This document shows positions 9,018 through 21,300 of a stretch of DNA of 64,000 nucleotides, in pieces. Where the stretch lies: the NCBI GenBank assembly GCA_016720545.1, contig JADKKK010000034.1, positions 248,001 to 312,000 of the forward strand, in the 5' to 3' direction. The notes under the pieces are model-generated. The model did not search any database, was not told where the DNA came from, and was given only the letters and a program-made list of their open reading frames with translations. This stretch comes from Myxococcales bacterium (GTDB taxonomy: Bacteria > Myxococcota_A > Polyangia > Polyangiales > Polyangiaceae). The position numbers and the translations under genes were made by a program. How positions within the stretch are numbered: the stretch's first letter is position 1; each line of letters opens with the position of its first letter.

Positions 9018-9547
9018 GTGCCGCATTCTCCCCCCGGCGAGCCCCGCTCGCCCGAGCCGACGACCGACGTGATCGGCGAGGTCCTCGCCGCCTTCGGGCC
9101 CGACGGGCGCACCCCGCGCGCCGACCTGCTCTTGCCCATGCTCCACGCCATCCACGACAGGCTGGGCTACTTGCCGCCGGAGGCGACCCCGCGCCTCGCG
9201 CGCGCGCTCAACCGCTCGAACGCGGAAGTGCATGGAGTCATTACCTTTTACCACGACTTTCGCGCCGCTCCGCCTGGCCGCCACGTGCTGAAGTTGTGCC
9301 GCGCCGAGGCCTGCCAGGCGATGGGCGGCGCGGCGCTCGAGGCCCGCGCGAAGCGGCGCCTCGGCGTCGACTACCGCGAGACCTCGGCCGACGGCGCGGT
9401 CACGCTCGAGGCGGTCTATTGCCTCGGCAACTGCGCGCTCTCGCCCGCCGCGATGGTCGACGGGCGCCCGGTCGGGAGGCTCACGGCCGCGAGGCTCGAC
9501 GCGCTGCTCGCCGAGCTCGGCGTGCACGCGGCGCCGGAGCGCGCCCC

Positions 9548-9551
<4 letters not shown>
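9018..9551 (+). CDS. fdsG: NAD-dependent formate dehydrogenase gamma subunit (FdsG, NuoE-like)
   Basis: A 177-residue [2Fe-2S] thioredoxin-like subunit that passes electrons between the flavin subunit and the catalytic subunit. The cluster ligands are C-x4-C in LCRAEACQAMGG and C-x3-C in YCLGNCALSP. An N-terminal helical bundle (LLPMLHAIHDRLGYLP, HGVITFYHDF) is typical of NuoE/HoxE/FdsG. The GTG at 9018 is preferred because GGAAGGAG ends five bases before it; an in-frame GTG at 9012 overlaps that ribosome site. It heads a tightly overlapping operon and its stop overlaps the fdsB start as GTGA. Confidence 0.93.
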
Positions 9552-11151
<1,600 letters not shown>

Positions 11152-11164
<13 letters not shown>

Positions 11165-14031
11165 AGGAGCCCGACGCGGGCACGCCCGCGCGCGAGCAGA
11201 CCCCCGGGGAAGAGCTCGTGTCGCTCGAGATCGACGGCATTCTCGTCCGCGTCCCGCGCGGCTCGTCGGTCATGCGCGCCGCGGCGGAGGCGAAGGTGCG
11301 CGTGCCCCGGCTGTGCGCCACCGACTCGCTCGAGGCGTTCGGCTCGTGTCGCCTGTGCCTGGTGGAGATCGAGGGCAAGCGGGGCTACCCGGCCTCGTGC
11401 ACGACGCCGGTCGAGCCGGGCATGAGGGTGCGCACGCAGTCGGACCGCCTCGCGAAGCTCCGCCGCGGCTCCATGGAGCTCTACATCTCCGACCACCCGC
11501 TCGACTGCCTCACCTGCTCGGCCAACGGCAACTGCGAGCTTCAAGAGATGGCCGGCGTCGTGGGGCTCCGCGAGGTGCGCTACGCTCCTGGCAAGAACCA
11601 CCTGTCGGCGGAGAAGGACCTCTCGAGCCCGTATTTCACCTTCGACCCGAGCAAGTGCATCGCCTGCGCGCGCTGCGTGCGCGCGTGCGACGAGATCCAG
11701 GGCACCTTCGCCCTCACGCTCGCCGGGCGTGGGTTCGACACCGCCGTCGCCGCCGGGCCCACGAGCTTCCTCGAGTCCGAGTGCGTCTCGTGTGGCGCCT
11801 GCGTGCAGGCCTGCCCGACCGCGACGCTCATGGAAAAGTCAATCATCGAGGCTGGCCAGCCCGACCGCGCGGTGGTCACGACCTGCGCCTACTGCGGCGT
11901 CGGCTGCTCGTTCCGCGCCGAGCTCAAGGGCTCGGAGGTGGTGCGGATGGTGCCTCACAAAGACGGCCACGCGAACCACGGGCACTCCTGCGTGAAGGGC
12001 CGCTTCGCGTGGGGCTACGCGACCCACCCCGACCGGGTGCGGTCGCCGATGATCCGCGGGTCGATCTCCGAGCCGTGGCGCGAGGTCTCGTGGGAAGAGG
12101 CGCTCGCGTACGCGGCCTCCGAGCTGCGTCGCATCCAGGAGAAATACGGGCGCGGCGCCATCGGCGGCATCACCTCGTCACGGTGTTCCAACGAGGAGAC
12201 CTACCTCGTCCAGAAGCTCGTGCGGACCGCGTTCGGCAACAACAACGTCGACACGTGCGCGCGCGTCTGCCACTCGCCCACCGGCTACGGCCTGAAGACC
12301 ACCCTCGGCGAGTCGGCCGGCACGCAGGACTTCGACTCCGTGCGGCAGGCCGACGTCATCGTGGTCATCGGGGCGAACCCCACGGACGGGCACCCCGTGT
12401 TCGCGTCCCAGCTCAAGCGACGCCTCCGCGAGGAGCCGCGCGCGAAGCTCATCGTGATCGACCCGCGCGGCATCGATCTCGTGCGCACTCCGCACGTCGA
12501 GGCGGCCCACCACCTGAAGCTCCGACCGGGCACGAACGTCGCGATCATCAACGCCCTCGCCCACGTCATCGCGACCGAGAACCTCCACGCGAGCGCGTTC
12601 ATCGCCGAGCGCTGCGAGCCGGAGGCGTTCGAGCGGTGGCTCGCGTTCATCCGCGAGCCGCGGTGCTCGCCGGAGGCCACCGCCGCCGAGACAGGCGTGC
12701 CGGCGGCCACCGTGCGTGAGGCCGCGAGGCTCTACGCCGCCGGCGGAAACGGAGCGATCTACTACGGTCTGGGCGTCACCGAGCACAGCCAGGGCTCGAC
12801 CATGGTGATGGGCATCGCCAACCTCGCGATGCTCACGGGCAACCTCGGGCGCCCCGGCGTCGGCGTGAACCCGCTCCGCGGCCAGAACAACGTGCAGGGC
12901 TCGTGCGACATGGGCTCGTTCCCTCACGAGCTCCCCGGCTATCGCCACGTCTCCGACCCTGCCGTGCGCGCGCTGTTCGAGACGGCCTGGGGGACCACGC
13001 TCGAGCCTGAGCCGGGCCTGCGCATCCCAAACATGTTCGACGCCGCCTTGGACGGATCGTTCAAGGGCCTTTACGTGCAAGGCGAGGACATCGCGCAGTC
13101 CGACCCCGACACCCACCACGTGGCCGCCGCGCTCGGCTCGCTCGAGTGCCTCATCGTCCAAGACCTCTTCATGAACGAGACGGCCAAGCTCGCGCACGTC
13201 TTCCTGCCGGGCTCGTCGTTCCTCGAGAAGGACGGCACGTTCACCAACGCAGAGCGCCGCATCTCGCGGGTCCGCAAGGTGATGCCGCCGCTCGCCGGGA
13301 AGGCGGACTGGGAGACGACCGTGGGCCTCGCGGCCGCCCTCGGCTACACCATGAGCTATTCGCATCCATCGGAAGTCATGGATGAAATCGCGAGACTTAC
13401 GCCCACCTTCCGGGGCGTCAGCTACGCGCGAATCGACGCGCTCGGCAGCCTGCAGTGGCCCTGCAACGACGAGGCGCCGGACGGCACTCCGGTCATGCAC
13501 GTGGGCGAGTTCGTGCGGGGCAGGGGGCGCTTCGTCGTCACCGAGTACGTGCCCACGAGCGAGCGGGTGACGCGCAAGTTCCCGCTGCTGCTCACCACCG
13601 GCCGCATCCTCTCGCAGTACAACGTCGGCGCGCAGACCCGTCGCACGCTGAACGTGGTGTGGCACGACGAGGACCTCCTCGAGATCCACCCGCACGACGC
13701 CGAGCACCGCGGCATCCGCGAGGGCGACCGGGTGAGCCTCGCCAGCCGCGTGGGCGACACAGTCCTCCGCGCCACGGTGACCGAGCGCGTGCAGCCCGGC
13801 GTGGTGTACACGACGTTCCACCACCCCGAGTCGGGCGCGAACGTCGTGACGACCGACAACGCCGACTGGGCCACGAGCTGCCCCGAGTACAAGGTCACCG
13901 CCGTGCAGGTCGCGCTCGTGACCGAGCTGTCAGGGTGGCAGAGGCGCTTCGAGCGCGACAGCGAGGCGCAGCACGGGCTCGTCCAGCTCCGAGCTCGCCG
14001 TGAACGCAGCGGCGGGGGCGGCGCCTCGTGA
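11152..14031 (+). CDS. fdsA: NAD-dependent formate dehydrogenase catalytic subunit (FdsA), Cys type
   Basis: A 959-residue Mo/W-bis-pyranopterin enzyme subunit oxidising formate to CO2. Domains in order: a ferredoxin-like [2Fe-2S] domain (residues about 20-100, SCRLCLVEIEG), a His-Cys [4Fe-4S] segment (DHPLDCLTCSANGNCEL), two 4Fe-4S motifs (CIACARCVRACDE, CVSCGACVQACPT), a further 4Fe-4S site (TTCAYCGVGCSF), then the molybdopterin domain and a C-terminal dinucleotide-binding-like domain. The active-site residue is Cys373, in CARVCHSP, encoded by TGC, so no selenocysteine machinery is needed. The neighbouring His is conserved. The ATG at 11152 has GGAGG just upstream and overlaps fdsB. The set matches the oxygen-tolerant FdsGBAD enzymes of aerobes. 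Confidence 0.95.
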
Positions 14032-14101
14032 AGCCGAACGTGGGCCCCGAAGGGACGAACGAACGTCGATGGCGACCCCGCGCCGGAGGCGAGGTGTCGC
14101 C

Positions 14102-14371
14102 GTGAAGACCGAGAAGCTCGTCCGGATGGCGAACGACATCGCCACGTTCTTCGAGTCCGACCCCGACCTCGCGGCCGGCCGGGCGCAAATCGCAGCGCAC
14201 CTCACGAGGTTCTGGGACCCGCGCATGCGCCGGGAGCTGGTCGCCCACGTCGACGAGCGCGCGGGCGAGGGGCTCCGCCCGAGCGCGCTGGAAGCGATCC
14301 TGGCCCACCGAGCGACGCTCGTCGGCCCGGCCGCGCCGGCGGACCGAGATGGGGCGGTGGGCGGCTCGTGA
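14102..14371 (+). CDS. fdsD: Formate dehydrogenase delta subunit (FdsD)
   Basis: A small protein of 89 residues from the GTG at 14102. The FdsD signature is clear: EKLVRMANDIATFFES followed by IAAHLTRFWDPRMRRELVAHV. The subunit belongs to the FdsABG complex, although its exact task (stability or cofactor insertion) is less settled. The start is uncertain: GTG at 14102 is preceded by GAGGTG, but ATG at 14069 (100 residues) or 14000, overlapping fdsA, are also in frame. Its stop overlaps the fdhD start as GTGA. Confidence 0.85.
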   Translation: MKTEKLVRMANDIATFFESDPDLAAGRAQIAAHLTRFWDPRMRRELVAHVDERAGEGLRPSALEAILAHRATLVGPAAPADRDGAVGGS

Positions 14372-15189
14372 GCGCCGTCCACGAGCTCGACGTCTACGCG
14401 AGCGCCAACGGGGAGGCGCAGCGGTCGCGCGATCGCGTCGCCGTGGAGGCGCCGCTGCTCCTGCGCCTTCGCCGCGCCGGCGTCGACGCCGGCGAGGCGA
14501 CGCTCCTGATGCGCACGCCCGGGCACGACGAGGAGCTCGTGCGCGGGTTCCTCTTCTGCGAGGGGCTCCTCCGAGGCGAGCGCGATCTGCTCGGCATCGA
14601 GCGCCCCGAGGGGCTCACCGGCGACGAGCGAGGCAACGTGCTCGTGGCCGACCTCGCCTCCGACGCGCCGGGCTCACTGGCGCGCTTCTCGATCGGCTCT
14701 TCGAGCTGCGGCGCTTGCGGAAAGACCTCGCTGTCGTCGCTCGACGTGGAGGGCGATCTGCGCGCCGCCGCGCTCACGATCGCGAGCGACGTGCTGCGGT
14801 CGCTCCCAGCGCGCATGGCGGACGCCCAGCCCACCTTCCGCGCCACCGGCGGCGTCCACGCCTCGGCGCTCTTCTCACCTGGCGGCGATCTCGTGCTCGC
14901 GCGTGAAGACGTGGGCCGCCACAACGCGCTCGACAAGGTCGTCGGCTGGGCGCTCCGCGCGGGGTCCTTGCCCCTGTCCTCGCACGTGCTGCTCGTCTCC
15001 GGTCGCGTGAGCTACGACCTCGCGCAGAAGGCGATTTTGTGTGGCGTGCCGGTGCTCGCCGCGGTCGGCGCGCCCTCGTCGTACGCGGTCTCGCTCGCCG
15101 CGCGGGCGGGGCTCACGCTCGTGGGGTTCGTCCGACCGGAGAGCCACGTCGTGTACACCGCGTCGGAGCGCGTCGCCTCACCCACCTGA
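14368..15189 (+). CDS. fdhD: Formate dehydrogenase accessory sulfurtransferase FdhD
   Basis: A 273-residue protein that carries sulfur from a cysteine desulfurase to the molybdenum cofactor of formate dehydrogenase. Seen: TPGHDEELVRGFLFCEGLL, the CGACGK Cys pair (about residues 114-117) in SSCGACGKTSL, FRATGGVHASALF, REDVGRHNALDKVVG and LLVSGRVSYDLAQKA, all typical of FdhD. It starts with a GTG overlapping the fdsD stop and closes the operon; the homologue in Cupriavidus-type operons is called fdsC. No clear terminator follows. Confidence 0.93.
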   Translation: MSAVHELDVYASANGEAQRSRDRVAVEAPLLLRLRRAGVDAGEATLLMRTPGHDEELVRGFLFCEGLLRGERDLLGIERPEGLTGDERGNVLVADLASDAPGSLARFSIGSSSCGACGKTSLSSLDVEGDLRAAALTIASDVLRSLPARMADAQPTFRATGGVHASALFSPGGDLVLAREDVGRHNALDKVVGWALRAGSLPLSSHVLLVSGRVSYDLAQKAILCGVPVLAAVGAPSSYAVSLAARAGLTLVGFVRPESHVVYTASERVASPT

Positions 15190-15326
15190 CCGCCTGACGG
15201 CCTGAGGCGTGCGGTGGAGGGCCCCTGCCGCCGGTGGGGTGGACACGGGTTCGAGCTGCGCGACGTCGGGGTGGCTCATCGATGGAACGCGCGCTCTTCT
15301 GCCCGCGTTCGTGCCATCCTCCGCGC

Positions 15327-18300
15327 ATGGCTGAAGCCCCGAAGCCCGGAACGCCGAACGTGCCGCCCAACGCGCCGCCGAGCTCGGCCGAGGTCGACGC
15401 GATCGAGGTAGAGCTCGACGACCCGCTGAGCGTCGATCGGCTGCTAGAAATCACGGGCGACAGCTGGTCCATCGACGAGCAGGTCGGGGTCCTGCAGGAG
15501 GCGACGCGAGGGCCGAAGCCGCCGCCCCTCCCGGGCACGAAGGGCGCGAAGCCCGGCGCCGCGACCGACGCGCGCCGTCCCGGGCCCAAGTCCGCAGGCC
15601 CACCCCCGTTGCCACCGGCCGCCTCGGCCGCGGCGCGCGCGCGGGCGGCCCTCGGTGACGAGGGCCCGTCGATCACCGCCCCCAGGAGCGCTGCGCCTCC
15701 CCCCCTCCCGCCGGGCGCGCTCTCGCCCTCCGCAGCGCCGCCTCCGCTCCCCGCCGCCGCGAAGGCGTCCGCCCCGCCGCCACCCCTGCCCGGCCCCGCG
15801 TCGGGGCGACCCCCGCCGCTCCCGGCGTCCGCGCGGGGCTCGCGGACGTCACGTCGGCCGGGCTCGATACCCGATATTTCTCACGAGCTGACCACGCTGC
15901 CCATCGAGGTCGACGTCGAGGTCGACCTCGGCCCCGTGCCCGCAGGTCTCGCCGCTCCCCCGGCCCCGCTCGCCGCTCCCCCGGCCCCGCTCGCCGCTCC
16001 CCCGGCCCCGCTCGCCGCTCCCCCGGCCCCGCTCGCCGCTCCCCCGGCCCCGCTCGCCGCTCCCCCGGCCCCGCTCGCCGCTCCCCCGGCCCCGCTCGCC
16101 GCTCCCCCGGCCCCGCTCGCCGCTCCCCCGGCCCCGCTCGCCGCTCCCCCGGCCCCGCTCGCCGCTCCCCCGGCCCCGCTCGCCGCTCCCCCGGCCCCGC
16201 TCGCCGCTCCCCCGCCCTCACCACCGCACGCAGCCCTCGCCGCCCCGCCCGCGCTCCCTCCGCCACCCGCTCCCCTGCCTCCGCACCCCGCGCAGGAGGC
16301 GCGGTTCCGACCCTCAGCCTCCGGCCGAGGGGCCGAGCCCCGCCACGGCGGGCGACCGTCGACGGCGCAACGGCGCGAGGCGGCCCCACGTGGGCCCGCG
16401 CCGCCCGCGGAGCACGCCACGCCGCTCGTCCGCAAGCTCGAGGCGCGCGTGCGCGCGCTCGAGGCCGCCGATGACCAGGTGGGCCTCTTGCGGGCGCACA
16501 TCGAGCTCGCCATCGTCGACGAGACCATCGGCGACGAGACCCGGGCGAACGACCACGCCGAGCGCGCGCTGCTCGCGGACCCGCGGTCGCCGACCGCCCA
16601 CGGCTTCCTTCGACGGCGGAGGTTCGGCGCGGGGCTCCTCTCCGACGCGCTCGAGCACCTCGAGGCCGAGCTCGCCGGCGCGACGAGCGAGGCCGCACGC
16701 GTCGCGCTCCTCGCCGAGCGGGCGCGCTTGCTGGCCGCCGAGCAGCCGCCATCGTCCGACACGCGGGCCGCCTGGGAGCAGGTGCTCGTGCGCGCTCCGC
16801 ACCACGCCGCCGCGCTGAAGGGCCTCGAGGCGACGCTGTGGGAAGAGGCGAACAGCCGCGCAGGGGTCGCCGAGTACGAGGCGCTCGTCGCGCACCTCGC
16901 CGCGCTCGCCGACGCCTATGCAGGACAGCACGACCTCTCCGCGTGGCTCCACGTCGAGAGGGGCCTGCTCCTCGAGCGGCGCCTAGGCCGGCCGCGCGCG
17001 GCGCGGAACGCGTTCGAGCGAGCCCTCGCGATCGATCCCACCATCGGCGCCGTGCGCAGCGCGCTGGTCCGCCACGTGGCCGCGACCGGCGATTTCGGAA
17101 GCCTGGCCATCCTTCTGGAGGAGGAGGCCGCCCTCGAGAGCGAGCCGTGCCGGGCGTCGCGGCTCGACGTGGACGCGGCGTGCATCTACCGCGAGCGCCT
17201 CGCCGACGACGCGCGCGCCATCTACCTCCTGGAGCGCGCCGCCGCGCGCATCCCCACGGAAGACTCGATCGACCAGCGCGTGCTCATCGAGCTCGTGGAG
17301 CTGTACGAGCACGGGGGGCAGCTCGCCGACATCATCCGCGTGCGCGCCCTCCGCGTGCGTTACCTACGCGAGCCGGCGCTCATCGCGCACGAGCGCAAGC
17401 AGAGCGCCGAGCTGCGGGAGAAGCTCGGCGACTACGACGGCGCGGTCACCGACGTCCGCGAGGCCATCGAGCTCGACCCCGACGACGCCCGCCTCTACGA
17501 CACGCTCGACCAGCTGCTCACGTCGCTCGGCCGACACGAAGAGCGCGTGACGCTGTGGCTCGGCCGGGCGGCCGAGTCGGAGGCCGCGCAGCCGCGCACG
17601 CGCGCGCTCGCCCGAGCGGCCTTCGTGCTCGAGCGCGACCTCGGGCGTCCGGACGAGGCCATCGTCCACCTCAAGGCCGCCTGGGTCGCGACGCCCGGCG
17701 ATCCCGAGGTCCTCGAGGCACTCTCTCACCTCATGGGGCCAAGCACGGCGGAGGCCGCGACCGGCGAGCTCCGCAAGCTCGTCGAGCTGTACACGCAGGC
17801 GGCGCAGACGGCCCGCGACCCCGGGCGCAAGGTCGCGTTCCTCGAGAAGGTCGCCATGCTCTGGGAAGAGCTCCTGGGCGATCCCGCGCGAGCCGCGCGG
17901 ACCTACGAGCGCATCCTCGACCTCGAGCCGGGGCGCCGCGGCGCGATCCTGGGCCTCCACCGCACCGCGAGCCGGCAGGGGAACGACCGCGCCCTCGCGC
18001 GCGCGCTGCTCGCGGAGGCCGCGACCTGCGAGATTGGCGCGGACGCTCTCTCTCTCAAGGTACGTGCCGCGGAGGCACTCTCACGCGTCGACGTCGCGCG
18101 CGCAGTGGCGGTCATCGACGAGGTGCTGGCCGAAGACGACGCTCACGCCGCCGGCCGGGCGCTCGAGACTCGCCTCCATGAGGGCGCAGGCAGGTGGGAA
18201 CGAGTGGCCGAGTCGCTACGCGCGCGCATCGAGTGCGCCACCTCGGTGGCCGAGAAGGTGAACCTCTGGCTGTCCCTCGCCCGAATCTGCGACGTCCGGC

Positions 18301-21300
18301 TCGGCGACACGGGCGAGGCCGAGCGCGCCCTCGAGGCGGCGCGCGCCCTCGATCCGAGCCACCCCTTGCCGCCGCTGGAGATCCCCCGCGTCCTAAGAAA
18401 ATCGTGCAAATTCGAACGCTTACGCGCAGCCCTCGAGCGCCTTGGCGACGACGCGCCGACGCGCGAGGAGCGCTCGCGGTACTTCGTGCGCGCGGCGGAG
18501 CTCGACGAGCTGCGCCATGACGACGACGCCGGCGCTGCCCGGCTGTACGCGCGGGCGCTCGCGGAGACTCCCGAGGACATTCACGTCGCCGACCGCCTCG
18601 AGCGCGTGCTCGCGCGCCGTGCCCTGGCGAGCGCGCCGGTGCGCCGCCACGACGACGTGCGGGTCGACGTCGAAGGGCTCTCGCCCATCCTCGACCTGCT
18701 CGACGCGCGCCTCCAGATCGCTCGGTCCCACGAAGAGCAGCTCACGCTGAGCTTCGACCTGGCGGCGCTGCTCGTCGAGTGTGGCAAAGACGGCCCCCGA
18801 GCCGCGCGCCTGCTCGCGACCGTGCTGGAGGTCCTCCCGAACCACGTCCCCTCGCTGCGCCTGCTCGAGGTGCTGTCGCGACGGAACCCCTCCGCGGCGC
18901 CCCTGGGGCAGGTGCTCCAGCGCGAGGGGAGCGTATTCACCGACGCGCGCGCGCGCGCCGGCGCGCTGTGGGACCTCGCTTGGCTCGAAGACTGGCGCGG
19001 GCGCTCGACCCGACCCGAGGCCTCCGCGACCTACGCCTCGCTCCTCGAGCTCGACCCCACCGACGCCTGCGCCCTCGAGGCGCTCGTGCGCCGTGAGCAC
19101 GGCGCGGCGCGGCGCGGGGACGCCTACGCGCGCCGCGCGGTGAAGACCTGCTTGAACGCGCTGTGCTCGCTCTCCACCGAGGACGCACCGATCGTCGCGC
19201 TCCTGCTCCGGCTCGGGCTCCTCACGGAGGCGGAGTCCCTAGAGACGGGCGAGGAGCGCCTCGCCTCTCGAGCCCTCGAGCGTTTCCGCGCGGCGCTGGA
19301 CATCGATCCGACGAGCGTGACCGCGGCCATGTCGCTGGCCAGGCTCTCGGCGCGCCTCGGCGATCCGGGCGGGGCCCTAAGCGCCGCGGTCGCCCTGGCC
19401 GAGCTGGAAGAGAGCCCGCAGCTGCGCGCCGCGCACCTCGTCGCGGCGGCCGAGCTCCTGCTCGCGACGGACCCGAGGGAGGACGAAGCGGCGGCGGGCG
19501 CGAGCGCGCTGGGACCGGCAGAGGATCGCGCGGAGCGCGCCGGAGCCCACCTGGAGGCCGCCATCGCCGCCGACCCCAACTCCCGCGCGGCCATCTCGCT
19601 CCTCGCGAACGTGCGCCGCGCGCAGGAGCAGGCCGAGCGGCTCGTCGACGTGTTCTTCCCCGCACTCTCGCGGGCGACCGACGCCGAGGCGATCGTGCTG
19701 CTCGGTACGGAGACCGCGAAGGTGGCGCGCGACGAGCTTCGCGAGCTCACGCTCGCGATCGACGCGATGCGAAAGGTGCGCGAGGTCGCGCCCAACTCGA
19801 TCCCGTCGCTGCTCATGCTCGCCGAGCTGTGCATCACCCAGCGCGCGTGGCCCGAGGCCATCGACGCGCTCGAGGACGCCTACAATCGGTCGCGTGAGCC
19901 CGCGCCGCGACTGACCGCGCTCTTCGCCCTCGCGAGCGTCTTCGAGCGCGTGCTCGCCAGGCCGGAAGACGCCGAGGGAGCCCTCCGCCGCGCGCTCGCG
20001 GTCGATCCCGAGAACGCGCGCGCCCTCCGCGCGCTCGTGCACCGCCTCGTCGCCAAGCAGACCGAGCTAGGCCCCACGGGCGAGCCGCCGCAGAAGCTTC
20101 CGATCCGCCTCGAGATCGCGTCCTTGCTGGAGCGCCTCGCGGCTGCGACCGCAGAGCACGACAAGAAGAGCGAGATCTTCCTCCAGCTCGCGGAGGTGCG
20201 CGGCAGCGTGAAGGACGCGCGCGCCGCCGAGCGCGCCATCATCGAGGCCCTCGCGCACACCCCTGGCCACCCGAAGGCAGAGGAGCGCTTCGAGCGCTTC
20301 TATCGAGGCGGCGACGGCGAGCTCGACGCCGTGGGGTACGCGCGCGGGCTCACCGCGCTCATCGGACGCGGCGAGGCGCTCGGGCGCCCCGACGCCACGT
20401 GGTACTTCCGCCTCGGGAAGGTCGAGGCGTCGGAGCTGTCACGGTTGAAGGACGCCGCGACGCGGCTCCGCCAGGCCTTCCAGCGAGATCCCGAGCTCCA
20501 CGACGCGAGGGTCGAGCTGGCCGCCTGCCTCGCACGGCTCGGCGCCCACGACGAGGCCGGCGCGACCGTGCTGGCGATGCTGACGCCCTCGGCGCGACCG
20601 CTCGTCTCCGCGACCGACACGAGCGGCGCCCTCGAGATCCTCGAGCGCTCGCTCTCCTCCGACCGCAGGCCCGAGGAGGCCATCGTGGCGAGCGAGCTCC
20701 GCGCGCTCATGGGCGACCTCGACGAGGGACGGCGCGGGTGGCTCCGCGCGCGACGCCTCGGTCCGCTCGGATCGCACCACATGCCGCTCGATCGCGCGGC
20801 GCTCTTCGCGCACGTCGTGCCCGAGGCCGCTCGCCACCCGCTGACCGACGTCGCGGCGGCGGTCTTCGGGCTCGAGGGGCGCATGCTCCGCGGAGACCTC
20901 GCCGACGTCGGCCTGACCCCGAGGGACCGCATCGGCAAGCGCAGCGGCCACCCGCTGCGCGCGCTGCTGGAGCGGCTCGGGAAGGCGCTCGGCCTCGGCG
21001 ACGTCGAGCTCGCCGTGGCGGCCACGCCCGCGCAGGGCCGGCGCGTGCGCGTCCTCTGCCAGGACGTTCCGTGGATCGTGGTGCCTCTTAGCCTGGTCGA
21101 GGCGTCCGAGCCGGTGCAGCTCGCCGCCCTCGCCCGCGCTGTCGGCCGCATCGCCCTGGCCGTGCCCTGGCTCGAAGAGCTTCCCCCACGGCACGCGCTC
21201 GCCTACCTCATCGCGTGCGCTCGCCAGGTCGTGCCGGGGTACGGGCGCGGCGGCGACGACGGCGCGCTCCAGCCGCTCGTGGCGCAGTACGAGGCCGCGG

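Noticed and set aside
12268..12270. Selenocysteine at the FdsA active site
   Set aside because: The codon is TGC, so the residue is Cys; no TGA or SECIS-like stem is needed.
12178..13824. 548-codon minus-strand frame inside fdsA
   Set aside because: Antisense shadow of an unmistakable molybdoenzyme subunit.
15948..16214. Tandem repeat as a CRISPR array
   Set aside because: Units are contiguous, without spacers, and encode protein in frame.
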